64,000 nt of DNA from Castanea sativa (GCF_040712315.1 NC_134014.1:42335634-42399633); one strand, 5' to 3'. Counted from the first letter of the stretch, positions 36,354 to 47,960 are shown. Notes: generated by a model not told the origin, from the sequence alone. Translations and numbers: made by a program.

Positions 36354-37206
36354 GTCTGTTTGGTTTCGGCACATGTTTATCCAAGTTTTCTTTTCATTCA
36401 CATCACCCATAACTAAACAAAATGAGTGATGGGTGAGTGAAAATGAAAACAATATTGTAAATTCACACTCACTGTCTGTGTATTGTCTAATCCTTGCTAG
36501 CTCACATTGACTACACCCAACGACTGTCTCTCCAAACGCTTTTTTCTTTTATTTTTAGTTTTGTTTCTTTCTTATCTCACTGTCTTCTCTTCCTACATCC
36601 CTCTTGCATTCCAAGAATTGAAGATTGAGCCCCTCTACCATGGAGGTCTGGTTCATCTTTTTCTTTCTCAGTCTCGGCCTTCAAGTTGCTTAACTCTCCT
36701 CTCCTTCTTCATTTTTTTCTTCTACCCAGATCTCTCTCCTCAATGAACCTCCACTGCTCCTCTACAAACCGTCAGTCGCCGCTACCACAAGCCACCACCA
36801 CGATCGTTCTCTCTCTCTCTCTCCTTTGCCAGATCGGTTCATATCTCTCTCCTCAATTTCGTAATTTCGTGATGTTGGGTCTCCGATATAAGGATTCCTG
36901 AGTTTGGGTTTGGGTTCAAATTTGGGTTTTCTATGCATTTTTATGTTGGTAGGTTTGGATTTTTGGTTGTGGTTGTATATGAGGCTTGGGCTGTGATGGA
37001 GGTGGGATTGTATGGTTGGATTTTGTGTAGCCATTGGGATTGTCGTTGGTGATGGAGTTGGGTTTGGGTGTGAGTTTCATCTTCTTCATGTAAAGTCACG
37101 CGGATAAGGAAAGAAGACCGTTGAAAAAATCTGACCCGTGGGCTCCACATGTTTGGAGTTAGAGTTGAGTTTTTGTGATTAAAAATTTGTACCCAAACGA
37201 ATTGTA
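36354..37206. other. Unassigned CT-rich/GT-rich segment, possibly a captured fragment in a DNA element
   Basis: The segment has a CT-rich left half with open stretches at 36507-36901 and a GT-rich right half, contrasting with AT-rich flanks. The outer sequences AAGTCTGTTTGG and CCCAAACGAATT are weak inverses. The look is like the GC-rich core at 18870-19050, but no TIR or duplication was established. Confidence 0.3.
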
Positions 37207-37508
37207 AAGTGAATTAAGGTAAAAATAGAGAAGATATATGAGATATAAGTTTTACATTTGAGTTTTTCAAATAGATAAGTTTAAACATTTGAGTTATAAG
37301 AATCTAGTGATGAGAACTGAGTAAACAACCCTTTAAACTTCAGAATAAGAGATACACAGAGTTGCAAGACTATTGCTCCTTAGTCAATACACCTAAAGTT
37401 AATATATTTACTTTATTTGATGGATCAACATATGCAACAACATATTACATGGTTGAAATTTATAATGAAAGATAACATATAGTGAGATAAAACCAGAGGG
37501 ATAATGTA

Positions 37509-38087
37509 TCAAAGCCGAAGATTTAAATCAAGCTTATTTACTTCCGATGATAGCTTTGGCAACTTGTCCATGCGAAAGCTTCCTGGCCAAGTCAAATCCA
37601 TTGCTTCTTCTGCCATGAAGGGTGTCCAAGTCGTCCCAAATCCTGTGTTAGCTTCACTAAATCGCGCTACCGTGGAAGACCCTTCTGTACTATGCTTGCG
37701 CACAAGCGAGTGAGGCTGCACACCGAGTGATCGTGTCGTTAAGGAATTGAAAGGACACCCCATTGTTGTCATCATCGTCTTGTGAGACTGAAATCTTTTG
37801 GCAGCTCCTCTCTCTCTTTTGTGTGCGTTTTGGTGACCACCCAGGGCTTGTGAACTGAAAAACTTCCTCATGCAAAAGTTGCATGAGAAAACCTTGTTAC
37901 TGGCAGGTTTTGAATGGGAATCAGAATGTCCAACTGTTAAGGACTCATTTCTGTTGAGGCCTAAACTCAACCATTCTCCCAAGTTATCATCTCCAGCAGT
38001 TACTTCATCGTTGTCACTTGTTTTGGACTCAGTATCTTGGTTGTTATTTTGTACCTTGTCTGCTTCTTCCTCTCTCTGTAAAGTCAT
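37509..38087 (-). CDS. C2H2 zinc finger repressor with QALGGH finger and EAR motifs
   Basis: A single-exon gene of 192 residues. One C2H2 finger uses C69, C72, H85 and H89 and contains the plant-specific QALGGH helix at residues 80-85, which contacts DNA. The C-terminus LDLNLRL (186-192) is an EAR-type LxLxL motif that recruits TOPLESS co-repressors. A second LxLxL, LSLGL at 40-44, lies in an acidic N-terminal region. This is the layout of the ZFP1/ZFP3/ZFP4/ZFP7-like single-finger group, nuclear factors in hormone and developmental responses; I cannot choose a member. The start is the first ATG after a TATA-like box, and a TAG lies seven codons upstream in frame. No breaks. It stands alone, far from other genes. 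Confidence 0.88.
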   Translation of the reverse strand: MTLQREEEADKVQNNNQDTESKTSDNDEVTAGDDNLGEWLSLGLNRNESLTVGHSDSHSKPASNKVFSCNFCMRKFFSSQALGGHQNAHKRERGAAKRFQSHKTMMTTMGCPFNSLTTRSLGVQPHSLVRKHSTEGSSTVARFSEANTGFGTTWTPFMAEEAMDLTWPGSFRMDKLPKLSSEVNKLDLNLRL

Positions 38088-38171
38088 AGCAGCAACGAAG
38101 TCTTCAATCTAATTGGAAGATTAATGGAGAAATTTATGGTACAGAGGCTTGAATAAGTGGGGCTCTTGCTC

Positions 38172-38178
38172 TTAAATA
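38172..38178 (-). promoter_or_regulatory. TATA-like box of the zinc finger gene
   Basis: TATTTAA on the minus strand, about 85 bases before the start codon, with no ATG in between. This supports the chosen start. Confidence 0.5.
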
Positions 38179-38181
38179 GGG

Positions 38182-39046
38182 ATAATCCAAGGTGGAAGTT
38201 AATGGCAAATAAGAGAGGTATCTAAAAAGGGAGTGGCAATGGATTATTGAGCTTCATCCTCAATTATCTCTGGTGCTCGCAGCTGCCGGTGATGCTTAAT
38301 TATTGTGGGGCCAACGCTTGTGTCATCTAATGGTGTTGGCCACATCAAACTTAGGATTCCCTTTCATCTTTTTCTTCAACTCTGTCGTAGCATCAACTAC
38401 ATGATTCTATTTAACTTGATATATAACAGCAGCTTAACTGTTGACAATGCCATTTATATTCATAAATAATTTAGTATCCTTGTCGTTTCTTACCACCCTA
38501 CTCCCTCTCACAAAAAAAAAAAATAGTAATAATTAAAAAAAAAAAACTTATATAGTTTAATTGTTATAAAATGAAGATTTGACCCCTAAACATCTCCCAA
38601 TGAAGTTCTAATTAATGTAATTAATGTGGATTGGAGCAAATACAAACAACGTAAATGTAACAAATACGTCTCCATCTAAATTCTAATGGACTCGCTTAAT
38701 TTGCATGTCTTGTAAATTGGATAGGATACAAAATGATACAGCTTGATTGGATTGGTCTAACGTAGTGGGTTTGGATTTATTTTTCAAGGGAGGTGGAGGG
38801 GACTTTAAGTCTACTATTTCACATGTGTATAATATAGTGGATGTAAAAAAGTGTGAAATAATATCTAGTTTTTTTTTTTGTTATTTTATTAGCTTATTTT
38901 CTCATATACAACTATTTAAAATTTTTTTTTTAAAGTCACTTACTTTTAACAAATAAACTATAAGGATAAAAAATATATATAATAATAATAATAAAACCCT
39001 AGTCTAAACACACTAACATATGCTTTGTATCTTATATACCCTATTT
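38182..39046. other. Upstream flank of the zinc finger gene, then AT-rich DNA
   Basis: The first 200 bases may hold promoter elements, for example ACGCTTGTGTCATC-type sequence near 38310. The remainder is AT-rich with no recognised feature. Confidence 0.4.
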
Positions 39047-39698
39047 TATAGCCCCCAAGTTGCTCCGCAATAAAACAATGGACCACTCAGTGGAGGTGTT
39101 ATACACTGATGCTCATAAGTATGAGCATCATGCTAGTTTTGGTAAAGGTTAGGTTTATTTGTTTGGGCATTGATTCTAGCACACTCTTTATTATACAGTG
39201 TTCATATAAATCATTACTTTTGTGTTTCAATTGTGGATAATGATGTTAGTTTTGGCAAGGGTAAGGTTTATTTATTTGGGTACTGATTATCACACTCTTT
39301 ATTGTATATTATTTGTACACATCATCCATTTTTTGTTTTAAATGTAGACATCTTGCAAGCAATTATAAACATTATAGCCCCCAAGTTGCTCCGCAATAAA
39401 ACAATGGACCACTCAATGGAGGTGTTAACACTTATGCTCATAACTATGAGCAGCATGCTAGTTTTGGTAAAGGTTAGGTTTATTTGTTTGGGCATTGATT
39501 CTAGCCCACTCTTTATTATATAGTGTTCATATAAATCATTAATTTTATGTTTCAATTGTGGATAATGATGTTAGTTTTGGCAAGGGTTAGGTTTATTTAT
39601 TTGGGTACTGATTATCACACTTTTTATTATACATTATTTGTACACGTCATCTATTTTTTGTTTTAAATGTAGACATCGTGCAGGCAATTATGAACATT
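39047..39698 (+). repeat. Tandem duplication, two 326-base units with inner subrepeats
   Basis: Unit 1 is 39047-39372 and unit 2 is 39373-39698. Both start TATAGCCCCCAAGTTGCTCC and are about 94 percent alike by eye. Within each unit a shorter sequence occurs twice: TGCTAGTTTTGG at 39131 and 39456, and a diverged TGTTAGTTTTGG at 39244 and 39569, exactly 113 bases apart in each unit. The unit therefore arose from an older 113-base duplication. No coding frame is shared. Confidence 0.88.
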
Positions 39699-39710
39699 AT
39701 GTGTACAAAG

Positions 39711-40151
39711 TAGGAGTGTCCACAAGTTAGTCCAAGATTAGTGCCCGACTTGAATTAATCAGGTGGAGAAAACTGCAACCCATTGTCGACTAACAAGGTG
39801 CAATGGATCTGACGAATCGAGCTCTCCACAGGTAGTGGGCGGATTGGTCGTCACTAGCAATGGACGACAGCAAAGAAAGACGATAAAATGCTTAGAACAA
39901 AAAAGATCAAGTGAGATCTAGCCAGATTCGTTGGAGATCTCACTGAATCTAGAAGATCTTGCTAGAATTTAATTTCCTTGTCAATAGGATAGGGTGGGTT
40001 GGGTTTTGGAGGAGGTAACCTATCACTCGACTTGCTGTCATTGGATGTTGAAGGCAGAGATCCACCTTCGAAAGCTATATCAATCGAATCGGATCAAGTC
40101 TAGTCGAATTGCTTAGGTGAGTCGGGTCCGGCGGGGCTATGGACACCCCTA
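39711..40151. mobile_element. hAT-like MITE, 441 bp
   Basis: The left end TAGGAGTGTCCA and the right end reverse-complemented TAGGGGTGTCCA differ at one base. The flanking 8-mers GTACAAAG and GTATAGAG match at 6 of 8, a decayed hAT duplication. It starts 12 bases after the tandem repeat. No transposase. Confidence 0.68.
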
Positions 40152-42102
40152 GTATAGAGTGCAAATCAATGAGTGTAAGAGAATAATTACTATACTTGCT
40201 TAAAGCCATAACGGCCACGTTGTTTCTATTCTTGTCTATCCACCAAGCAAAAAAGAGAAAACATTATTAAGTATCCAAACGCTTATTAGTACAGTTTGTA
40301 TAACTTACGGGTCATTGGGATATTGTTAGCAGATGATGCGGTTCAAATCCTATAGTCTCATAAAAAAAGAATAATTACAATGGATAGGCAAATTCTCTTT
40401 TAGCACCATCTTGCCTCCTTCACTCATGTTACTTCTATGTCTTATGCCAAACCAAAGTTGCAGCCACTAAAGATTGTGCATATATCGTAATCAAAAGAAA
40501 CGCCTTTCTTTACAATAAGTAGCATATGACAAGAAATAAAGACAGTGGAGTGAGGGGGATGCTATTATATATTTAATGTTAATAAAATCTGATGGAATTC
40601 ATACTATATTTTGAGGGAATTCGGGGGGCCAAGTTATTGACAATAATGCTGAAAAAAGGTATGCAATGAAGATGGGTTGTCAATTGTTTTTAGTTGGCTT
40701 TCTCTTTAACAAGAGGATCTTTGTGGGTGCCTTCAACTAGTGGGCTATCCATATGTACAGGATTAGAAGCGCATTGAGAACCACTTGTGCTTATTCTGAG
40801 AAATCAGAATATTGGTGTTCAAAAAAAAAAAAAAAAAAAGGTTTCCCCACATATAAGAGATTTGATGAAGGCAACTGTGATGCAGAAGCTTCATTAATGA
40901 ATAAAGATAAAATGGCTGTGTCGTTGGATTGAGGTCAAAGTCTGTTCGATCCCTATTTTCGGTTTTGTGTTTTCATAAACTGTTTTCTCTGTGTTTAGAG
41001 AAATTGTTCTCAAAAACAGTTTTCAATATTTTTCCACCCTGAAAGCTTGTTTGACATTTGTTTTCTCTTAAATTTTTTTTTTTTAATTCTCAGTCATTTT
41101 TTTCATAAAGAAAAATATATAATAACAACAACAACAACAATATTTATAATATTGTTATTATTATCATTATTATTATTATTAAAAAAAGAAAAAGAAGCCT
41201 GGCCCCCTGGGTCCGAATTCTCAAAAAAAAGAAAAAAAAAAAAACAATTGCACAACATCCTCCACTAGCCAATCCCTCCATCACACCTAAATCGCCATTT
41301 GCAAAACACAATTATCAAAACTAAACAAAAAATCCAATCCTATAGCCTGTGTGCGCACACACAGAGAGAAAGAGATTGGTTCATTGTTGGAATCGTGGTT
41401 GGTCTCGAACTGCTGCCGCCAATTGGTGGTTCAGAACAGCGTGCCCTTAGCCACATTTGGGGAGAGAGAGAGAGAGAGAACTTTGCTTTTTTTGTTGTTG
41501 TTTAAGTTGATTTTAGTACAAAAATGCCACTAACAACATAAAATCAAGAACAAAAAACACCCCAAAGGTGTTTTTAGAAAACTATTCATAGTTTAAAACA
41601 ATTTTCTGAAATTGATTTTTTTTTTAAATAGTCATTAAGCACAAACACATTTGGTGGGCTCCATTTTTTTTATTTGTTTTTGACAATAGAATATTGTTTT
41701 AAAGGTAGGTTATCAAAAATCCTCTCGACTTGTCATATCGATTGGTATTTCAAACAAGCCAAAAATAGTAAGAACGAATGAAAACAAAAATTAATAATAG
41801 ATAGTTGTATTGGTGAAGGGAGGGGGGGCCATGGCCCCCGACCTTCTAAAATCTTCTCTCTCCCTCTTACTTTTCTATTAAGAAATGGAAAATATACTTT
41901 ATCATACTTAAATATACTTCCAATTACACTTTACACTTTAAACTTTTTGAATGCATGTTCTGTATTTTAAATTGTGATCCTTGTTATACTTTGCACCCCG
42001 ACATCAAGTTTCCTATTAATTTGGATGGAAAAATATGACACCACGTAAAAAGACCTAATTTTTCTTCTTCTCAATCCCCTTAAAAACAAAGGAGAACTTA
42101 CA
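40152..42102. other. Intergenic DNA, mostly unrecognised
   Basis: GGTTCAAATCC at about 40340 and GTTCGATCCC at about 40948 resemble tRNA B boxes of SINE remnants. A G-tract followed by CCATGGCCCCC at about 41819-41839 matches the hAT-like end signature seen elsewhere. No gene. Confidence 0.4.
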
Positions 42103-42291
42103 CTTTATCACCCTACGCTACACTCTTTATTATACTTTTTACCCTAAACTTTGAATTTTTGTCCAAGTTAACAACAAACTTAATTAACGTTGGAGTGCAT
42201 AGTGTAACAAATAGTTTAAGGTGCAAAATGTGCATTCCAAAAGCTTGTGGTGCAAAGTGTAATATAAGATATAGTTTAAGGTGATAAAGTG
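42103..42291. mobile_element. Foldback MITE, about 190 bp
   Basis: CACTTTATCACCCTACGC at the left pairs with its inverse, GGTGATAAAGTG, at the right, and weaker matching (TACTTTTTACCC; TAAACTTTGAAT) extends the arms to about 60 bases. A related single arm lies at about 41895-41945. Confidence 0.6.
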
Positions 42292-42589
42292 TGATTTCTC
42301 ATTAAAAAAAATGAAATTATATACAAATTGTAACTAAGGATCCTTATATATATATATATATATATATAATTATAAATTTATAACTAATGTGAATAGGTAC
42401 TATATTATTTATTTTTTCACTAATTACTCTTGTATGTATAAATCTCCTAAAGCCAAAACCAATTAAAGATATGTGTTTCCTAAAAATAGAAAAACTTCAC
42501 AGTTAGAAAAGAAAAGAAAATTGCAGATTCGCAGTTAGAAGTTAGATATTCTTATTATATGAGTCATCCATGAAAAATGATGGTGCACA

Positions 42590-43910
42590 AAGTCGTCAAT
42601 AAATCAATCGTCCGAACTCACAATGTCTGAAAACCTGAAGAGTGAAATACCTACAAAGTGCATCAGTGTGGTACCGGTTAAAGTCCCTCCGAATGTTAAG
42701 TTAAAAACTCACAACAATCTCCAAAAACTCTAAGAGCATGAGACTTAGGAAATAGTGTTCCATGTACATAGAAATTGTGATATCTTGGTGTTTATATAGG
42801 GGTCTAGAATGACCACGCTCAGTAGACTGTAGGCATCAACGTAATGGAGATCGTGGGTTAGTAGCATTGAGATCATTAGGTTCAATGTCCCTTATACTTA
42901 GTGGATGTGGGGTAGGACCCTTTGGTGTAGCGTTTTCTACATGTGAATAGATGTCAAGTGTGATATTTATTTATCTTCAAGGAGCAAAGTGTTTTCACTC
43001 ATCTGACATGATAGGTGATGGATACATAATATTAACCGAGTGACCAAACTACGGCTTGAGTTTTAGTTAGCTTACTTGGCATGTATGTTGGACGAGTCTC
43101 AGGTATCAGACGATTATATGGTTGAAGTTATTGTCGGTATGATCACTCTATTGGTATTCATTAGTCATAACTGACAAGGAGGACACGTCTAGCAAGTGTC
43201 TCATGTCGGACGGGTAAGCCTTTGCTCATCGGATGCTCATTAGTAGGGCTGTCCAGAAGGATCCGGTAACCCGACCCACCCGAAGAACCAACTGGATCCG
43301 ACCCGAATCCGGCCGACCCAACTGCTCCAGAGGGTAAGCAGCGGGTCTTCACCACCAGAAACCGATTCCGGTAGGTCGGTTTCAATTTTCCTCCCCTTAA
43401 ACCCAAAAAAACTGAACCGACCAAGAAATTTCCAGATTCCGGCAATATTTTTCCAGAATCTGGCGAAAAAACCCAGATTGCGGCGATATTTTCCTTAAAT
43501 CCGGTGAGGTTTTGACCGGATCTGGCGAAATCTCATCAAATCTAGTGAGATTTTCGCCGAATCTTGCGAAATCTCACCAGATCTAAGGGAAATATCACCG
43601 GAATCTGGAAAACTTCACCGAAATCTAGGTTTCCTCATCGAATCTGTGTTTTTTTCACCGTTTTCTCGTTGTCTTCTCAGATCTATGACTTTGACTGACC
43701 CACCCATTGATGATCTGAACCACCCGACCCGATTACTCCGACGGGTCGGTGGCGGGTGCATTTTTTCTCCACCCGATTCTGGCGGGTCGGTTCCGGGTTG
43801 GGCACAAACCCAACCCGAACCGACCCGTGGACAGCCCAACTCATCAAATGGTGTATGTTGAAAAGGGATTGAGATCAGGTGTAATTGGTATAAATGGCTG
43901 AAATTCAAAG
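42590..43910. mobile_element. LTR fragment related to the solo LTR at 5363, interrupted by a hAT-like MITE
   Basis: GCATCAGTGTGGTACCGG followed by CCTCCGAATGTTAAGTTA at about 42661-42705 aligns with GCATCGGTGTGGTGCCG and CTTCCGAACGTCAAGTTA at about 5452-5495. A TATATAGGG lies near 42796. The MITE at 43244-43839 splits the sequence. Outer limits are approximate. Confidence 0.45.
43244..43839. mobile_element. hAT-like MITE, 596 bp, GC-rich core
   Basis: Ends are TAGGGCTGTCCA and, reverse-complemented, TTGGGCTGTCCA. The flanking 8-mers CTCATTAG (43236-43243) and CTCATCAA (43840-43847) match at 6 of 8. The terminal parts are rich in GACCCACCCG and its inverse. The middle has degenerate repeats around GGATCTGGCGAAATCT. 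No transposase. Confidence 0.7.
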
Positions 43911-44463
43911 TTGAACTTTAAATCTCAACCATTAAATATAAAAAATGAGTAAAGTAAAAAAAAAAAAAAAAAAAAAAGTAGAAACATATTGTGAGTGGGT
44001 AAGGGTGAATTGCATAGTGGATCTTAATCTGTTGGAAAACTCCCTATCAAGAAATAATGCTTCCCTTTAGTTTATACTAGTCGCTAACATGTGCGATGCA
44101 TGAAAAAACTATTGACTCTGAAAGAAAATTTCACAATGAGTAAATAGACATTTTGAAAAAAATAATTAATTGAAATTAATCCAAACAAATAATTAACCAG
44201 CCAAAAATATAGTTTTTAATAAGAAAACAAAAAAATCACATGAACCTAAATAAAAAGCATTTGAGGTGAAGAATTAAGATCAACCTATTGAGACACAAAT
44301 ACCAAAAACCTCAAGACTTAAAACTTCAAAATTTATAGAATCCCCAAATTCTACTTCAGAACCAAACCAAATTCAACAAATTTATATATAACATAGCAAA
44401 TAAAAATTTATCGTTCCTTAGGCTGGAAGACATAAGTTGCATCTTTGATTTTTCTCCAAAAAA
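43911..44463. other. AT-rich DNA, nothing recognised
   Basis: No gene or repeat boundary is seen. An A-run of about 24 bases lies near 43955. Confidence 0.45.
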
Positions 44464-45292
44464 ATAGAGATGTTTTATCTACCATGTACAATATAAAAAA
44501 AAATTAGTAGAAATTCCAACCCAAAAACTAAACCCACAATTACCAACGTGAATCTCTTTTTTTTTCAACGTTAGTCTTTTTTTTTTAGTCCTATCAAAAT
44601 TTTTGTTTTTATATAGATTATCAACATGTGAGTTTGAGTTTAAGTTGGACTTGTTAGAGAGATAGAGTTTCACTCCTTATTAAGTTTTGATTAAGCAAAA
44701 ATAATTTTATTTAAAAAAAAAATGATAATGATGAGTTTGAGTTTAAATTGGACTTATTAGAGAGATAGAGTTTCATTCCTAGTTAAGTTTGAACTAAAAA
44801 TAATAATTTTATTTAAATAAAATGATGATTTTATTTAAATATTGTGCTGACATAGAAAATTGTGAGAGCGTCAAAAACTTCGGTTTTATGTATAATAGAG
44901 ATGTTTTATCTATCATGTACAGTATAAAAAAATAATTAGTAGAAATTTCAACCAAAAAACCAAATCCACGATTACCAACGTGAGTCTTTTTTTTTTCAAC
45001 ATTAGTCTTTTTTTTTTTTTTTGAGTCCTATCATAATTTTTGTTTTTATATAGATTATCAACGTGTGAGTTTGAGTTTAAGTTGAACTTGTTAGAGAGAT
45101 AGAGTTTCACTTCTTATTAAGTTTTGATCAAACAAAAATAATTTTATTTAAAAAAATGATAATGATGAGTTTGAGTTTAAGTTGGACTTATTAGAGAAAT
45201 AGAATTTCACTTCTAGTTAAGTTTGAACTAAAAAAATAATTTTATTTAAATATTGTGTTGACGTGAAAAATTGTGAGAGTTTCAAAGGTTTC
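44464..45292 (+). repeat. Tandem duplication, period 431, with inner subrepeats
   Basis: ATAGAGATGTTTTATCTACC at 44464 recurs as ATAGAGATGTTTTATCTATC at 44895. The match runs to about 45292 with small gaps. Each unit holds GAGTTTGAGTTTAA followed by GAGAGATAGAGTTTCA-type sequence twice, about 100 bases apart. The second unit is slightly shorter than the first. Confidence 0.82.
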
Positions 45293-45316
45293 AATTATAT
45301 ATATATATATATATCA

Positions 45317-46039
45317 TTGTGGGATGCAGAAATTTAATAAGGTAACAATGTCACATGTCATATCCGAGGCCGAGGAGGCCACGTTGATGCTGAGAAGACC
45401 CTACCCTCGGATGGCGAGGCCAAGGAGACGAGCCTTAATCGCGTTAATGGAACACTACCCGAGAAGGCCGCATCGTAGAGAAATGGCTTCAGGGAGGGGG
45501 TTAGTCTTGTCGTGACTGAAGGGATGAAAGCTACCACCATATTAATTGCACCCCACCAAACTCTCTGACCGCATTTATGTGTAGAAGACTCTTGAACAGT
45601 ACTGTCTTGGTTGCTGCAACTCACAGAAGATTTAGGGAAACGTCTAATGGGACAAGCACTCAAGTGGTGGCCTTCATGATCAACAAATGGAGGGTCAAGA
45701 TCAACGGAAATAAAGCTATATGACATAAGAAACCCTCTAGGAAAAAGGGGCATCTGAAAATTGTAGAAGAAGGCACTGTAGCAACCAAGAATTGAAATTG
45801 TAATCCAGTTTGAAGAAATATATTCAATAACTACTCTCCTTGAATTTTGCCGAGGAAGGATTTTTTTTTAGAAAAGCTTATTTTTCTTTACTTTCTTATT
45901 ATATCTAATCCAATGTGAGCATTGTTCAATCCATTGAAGCCTAGCTTTTAAGCACACTCTCTTCAAATTCATTGTGTTGGGCTCTCTACACCCTAATCCT
46001 GTTACTTCTTGGGCTTAGGATCCAAAACACGCCCTTACA
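45317..46039 (+). mobile_element. 5' LTR of a second Ty3/gypsy element (left limit approximate)
   Basis: The sequence ends TTACA immediately before a primer-binding site, with the CA expected at an LTR end. The left boundary could be TG at 45317 or 45349. It is GC-richer than its flanks. No matching 3' LTR is in the window. Confidence 0.5.
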
Positions 46040-46040
46040 A

Positions 46041-46060
46041 TTGGCGCCGTTTATGGGAAA
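46041..46060 (+). other. Retrotransposon primer-binding site
   Basis: TTGGCGCCGTTTATGGGAAA begins with TGGCGCCGTT, the form used by plant Tat/Athila-like gypsy elements and complementary to the 3' end of tRNA-Asp. It follows the LTR by one or two bases. Confidence 0.7.
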
Positions 46061-46093
46061 TTCCTTGAGCTTTAGTGAGATCAACATTCGGCC

Positions 46094-47240
46094 ATGGTAG
46101 GTTTAGGGCCTAACCGAGAAAAGTCTATTGGTTCCCAACGTCAAGATAATTTTCTCAATCTTGATCGAAAAAAGGACCGAGAGGTTAGTGTGCACACCAC
46201 ACACACCAGTAGGAACCAATCTTGAGGTGGGAGTCACATCTCTCATGACGAAAACACTAGAAGCCTACAGCTGGAGATAGACCGTTTGTGAAGGAGATTA
46301 CGCCGCGAGCGACGCAAAGGAACTCCTTCAAGCTCTAACCATTCTTCTGGTGATGATAGTGATAAAAGCTACCAGCCTAGATCAAAGACTCCTCCCAGTG
46401 AGTCTTTTTCGTGTGATGAGGAGTGTCATGATAGACAGAGAGGGAAGAGTCTGCCTCACAAAGGCCTGGGCAACAACGCTATGAGTAGGGCTCTGAATCA
46501 GATTTCTAAGTCACCTTTCACCCGTAGGATTGAAGGAGGAAAACTTCATCGACAATTTACTCAGCCAACATTCACCATGTATAATGGCAGAACAGACCCT
46601 GTGAAGTATGTTAGCCACTTCAACCAGAGAATGACTGTTCACTCGAAGAATAAGACCTTGATGTGCAAAGTGTTCCCATCCAGTTTGGGAGCCGTGGTGA
46701 TGAGATGGTTCGATGGTCTGAGGGGGGATTCTATTAACTCCTTTAAAGAGCTTACAAGAGCTTTTGGTTCTCGGTTTGTAACTTGCAGCAAAGTTCCTCG
46801 GCCTTTGGACTCCCTGTTGTCTATGACTATGCGAGAAGAGGAAACCTTAAAGACATATTCTAACAGATACTGGGAGATTTTTAACAAGATAGATAGGAAT
46901 TTCAATGATATGGCTATAAGGACATTCAAGATCGGCCTACCTGCCAAGCACGGTTTGAGAAAGTCTTTGACTGGGAAACCTGTTAAGAGTGTACGTCAAC
47001 TCATGGACCATATCAACAAGTACAAGAGAGTCAAGGAGGATCAACGGCAAGGGAAAGGGAAGGCTAAGGTGGTCCCTCAAGATAGGAGGGATTTTAGGTC
47101 GGACACAACAATAACCGTCTTCAGAGAGATTTTGCAAGGCAATCTGAATCTACTACTGCTCAAGTGGTTAACACGATGTTCCGAGAGGCAGTACATCAAA
47201 TCCTGGAAAAAATTAAAAACGAGTCATACTTTAAATGACC
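46094..47240 (+). pseudogene. Gag pseudogene of a Tat/Athila-like gypsy element
   Basis: One frame runs from ATG 46094 to about 47098, interrupted by two TGA codons at positions where Arg (CGA) is expected: one after NQS near 46226, one before RRLRRE near 46299. The core RIEGGKLHRQFTQPTF ... LGAVVMRWFDGL ... LPAKHGL is a retrotransposon gag domain. A frameshift near 47098 moves the rest to another frame, which reads VVNTMFREAVHQILEKIKNE and then hits a TGA. Sequence homology stops near 47235, so protease and polymerase are missing. The element is dead and truncated. Confidence 0.82.
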
Positions 47241-47506
47241 AAATACAAACGAGCCATCTTGACGTGTACTTTTTTTTACGCATGACTTGCTTAATCACAC
47301 TTAACCCAACCAACACTTGTCACATGCATTGCACACATATTAATTTGTTAAAGGAAGTTAGAGTCTAGGACAACAACCAAATTTGTATTCAAACTTTGTC
47401 CAAAAACTAACTTGATGTAAATAGTTATATATATATATATATGAAAATAATATATATTAAGCAATGTTATTCACACAATTTGTGTGTGTGTGTATAATTA
47501 ATACGT
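47241..47506. other. AT-rich DNA with (TA)n and (GT)n runs
   Basis: Only short dinucleotide runs are seen, near 47430 and 47481. Confidence 0.45.
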
Positions 47507-47960
47507 TTCACTATTTTAAAAACCAGACAGGACCGGCCGGTCCGATCGGTTCAACCGGGAAAACCAGTACAATCTGGTCTGGTTAAAAGCCTTAAAACTG
47601 GTCAACAACCTGTCAAAAACCGAAAATTTTTTAAAAAACGGTTTGATGTCCGGTTCGGTATTTAAAACCATGATACGTTTTTTATTTTTTGCTTTAAATT
47701 TATTTGTGTGTGTGCGCGTGTAAACAGAAAGGTAAGGAATATGGCTATCTAGCATGTTAGACAAAGGCAATGCATGTTTGCACTTCCACCGTCTATTGTA
47801 TGCATATCAACCATGGTTTTAAAAACCAAACCGAACATCAAACCGTTTTTAAAAAAATTTCTGGTTGTTGACCGGTTTTGAGGCTTTTAACCGGACCAGA
47901 CTGTACCGATTTTTCCAGTTGAACCGGTCGGTCCGGTCCGGTTTTTAAAACAGTGATATC
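47507..47960. repeat. Long inverted repeat, 155-170 base arms
   Basis: The left arm (47507-47675) and right arm (about 47804-47960) are inverses over almost their full length with scattered mismatches. Pairs include AACGGTTTGATG against CATCAAACCGTT and TTAAAAGCCT against AGGCTTTTAA. The loop is about 130 bases with a (GT)n run. The arms are rich in GGTCCGGT-type sequence. They could be two opposite copies of one MITE, or one element with long TIRs. Confidence 0.82.

Noticed and set aside
36507..36901. Open stretches that could be a small secreted protein
   Set aside because: Hydrophobic start is caused by CT-rich sequence; no family resemblance, start context or intron logic, and two overlapping frames are equally open.
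45358..45753. Minus-strand 131-codon frame
   Set aside because: It lies inside the gypsy LTR in antisense; open because the LTR is GC-rich.
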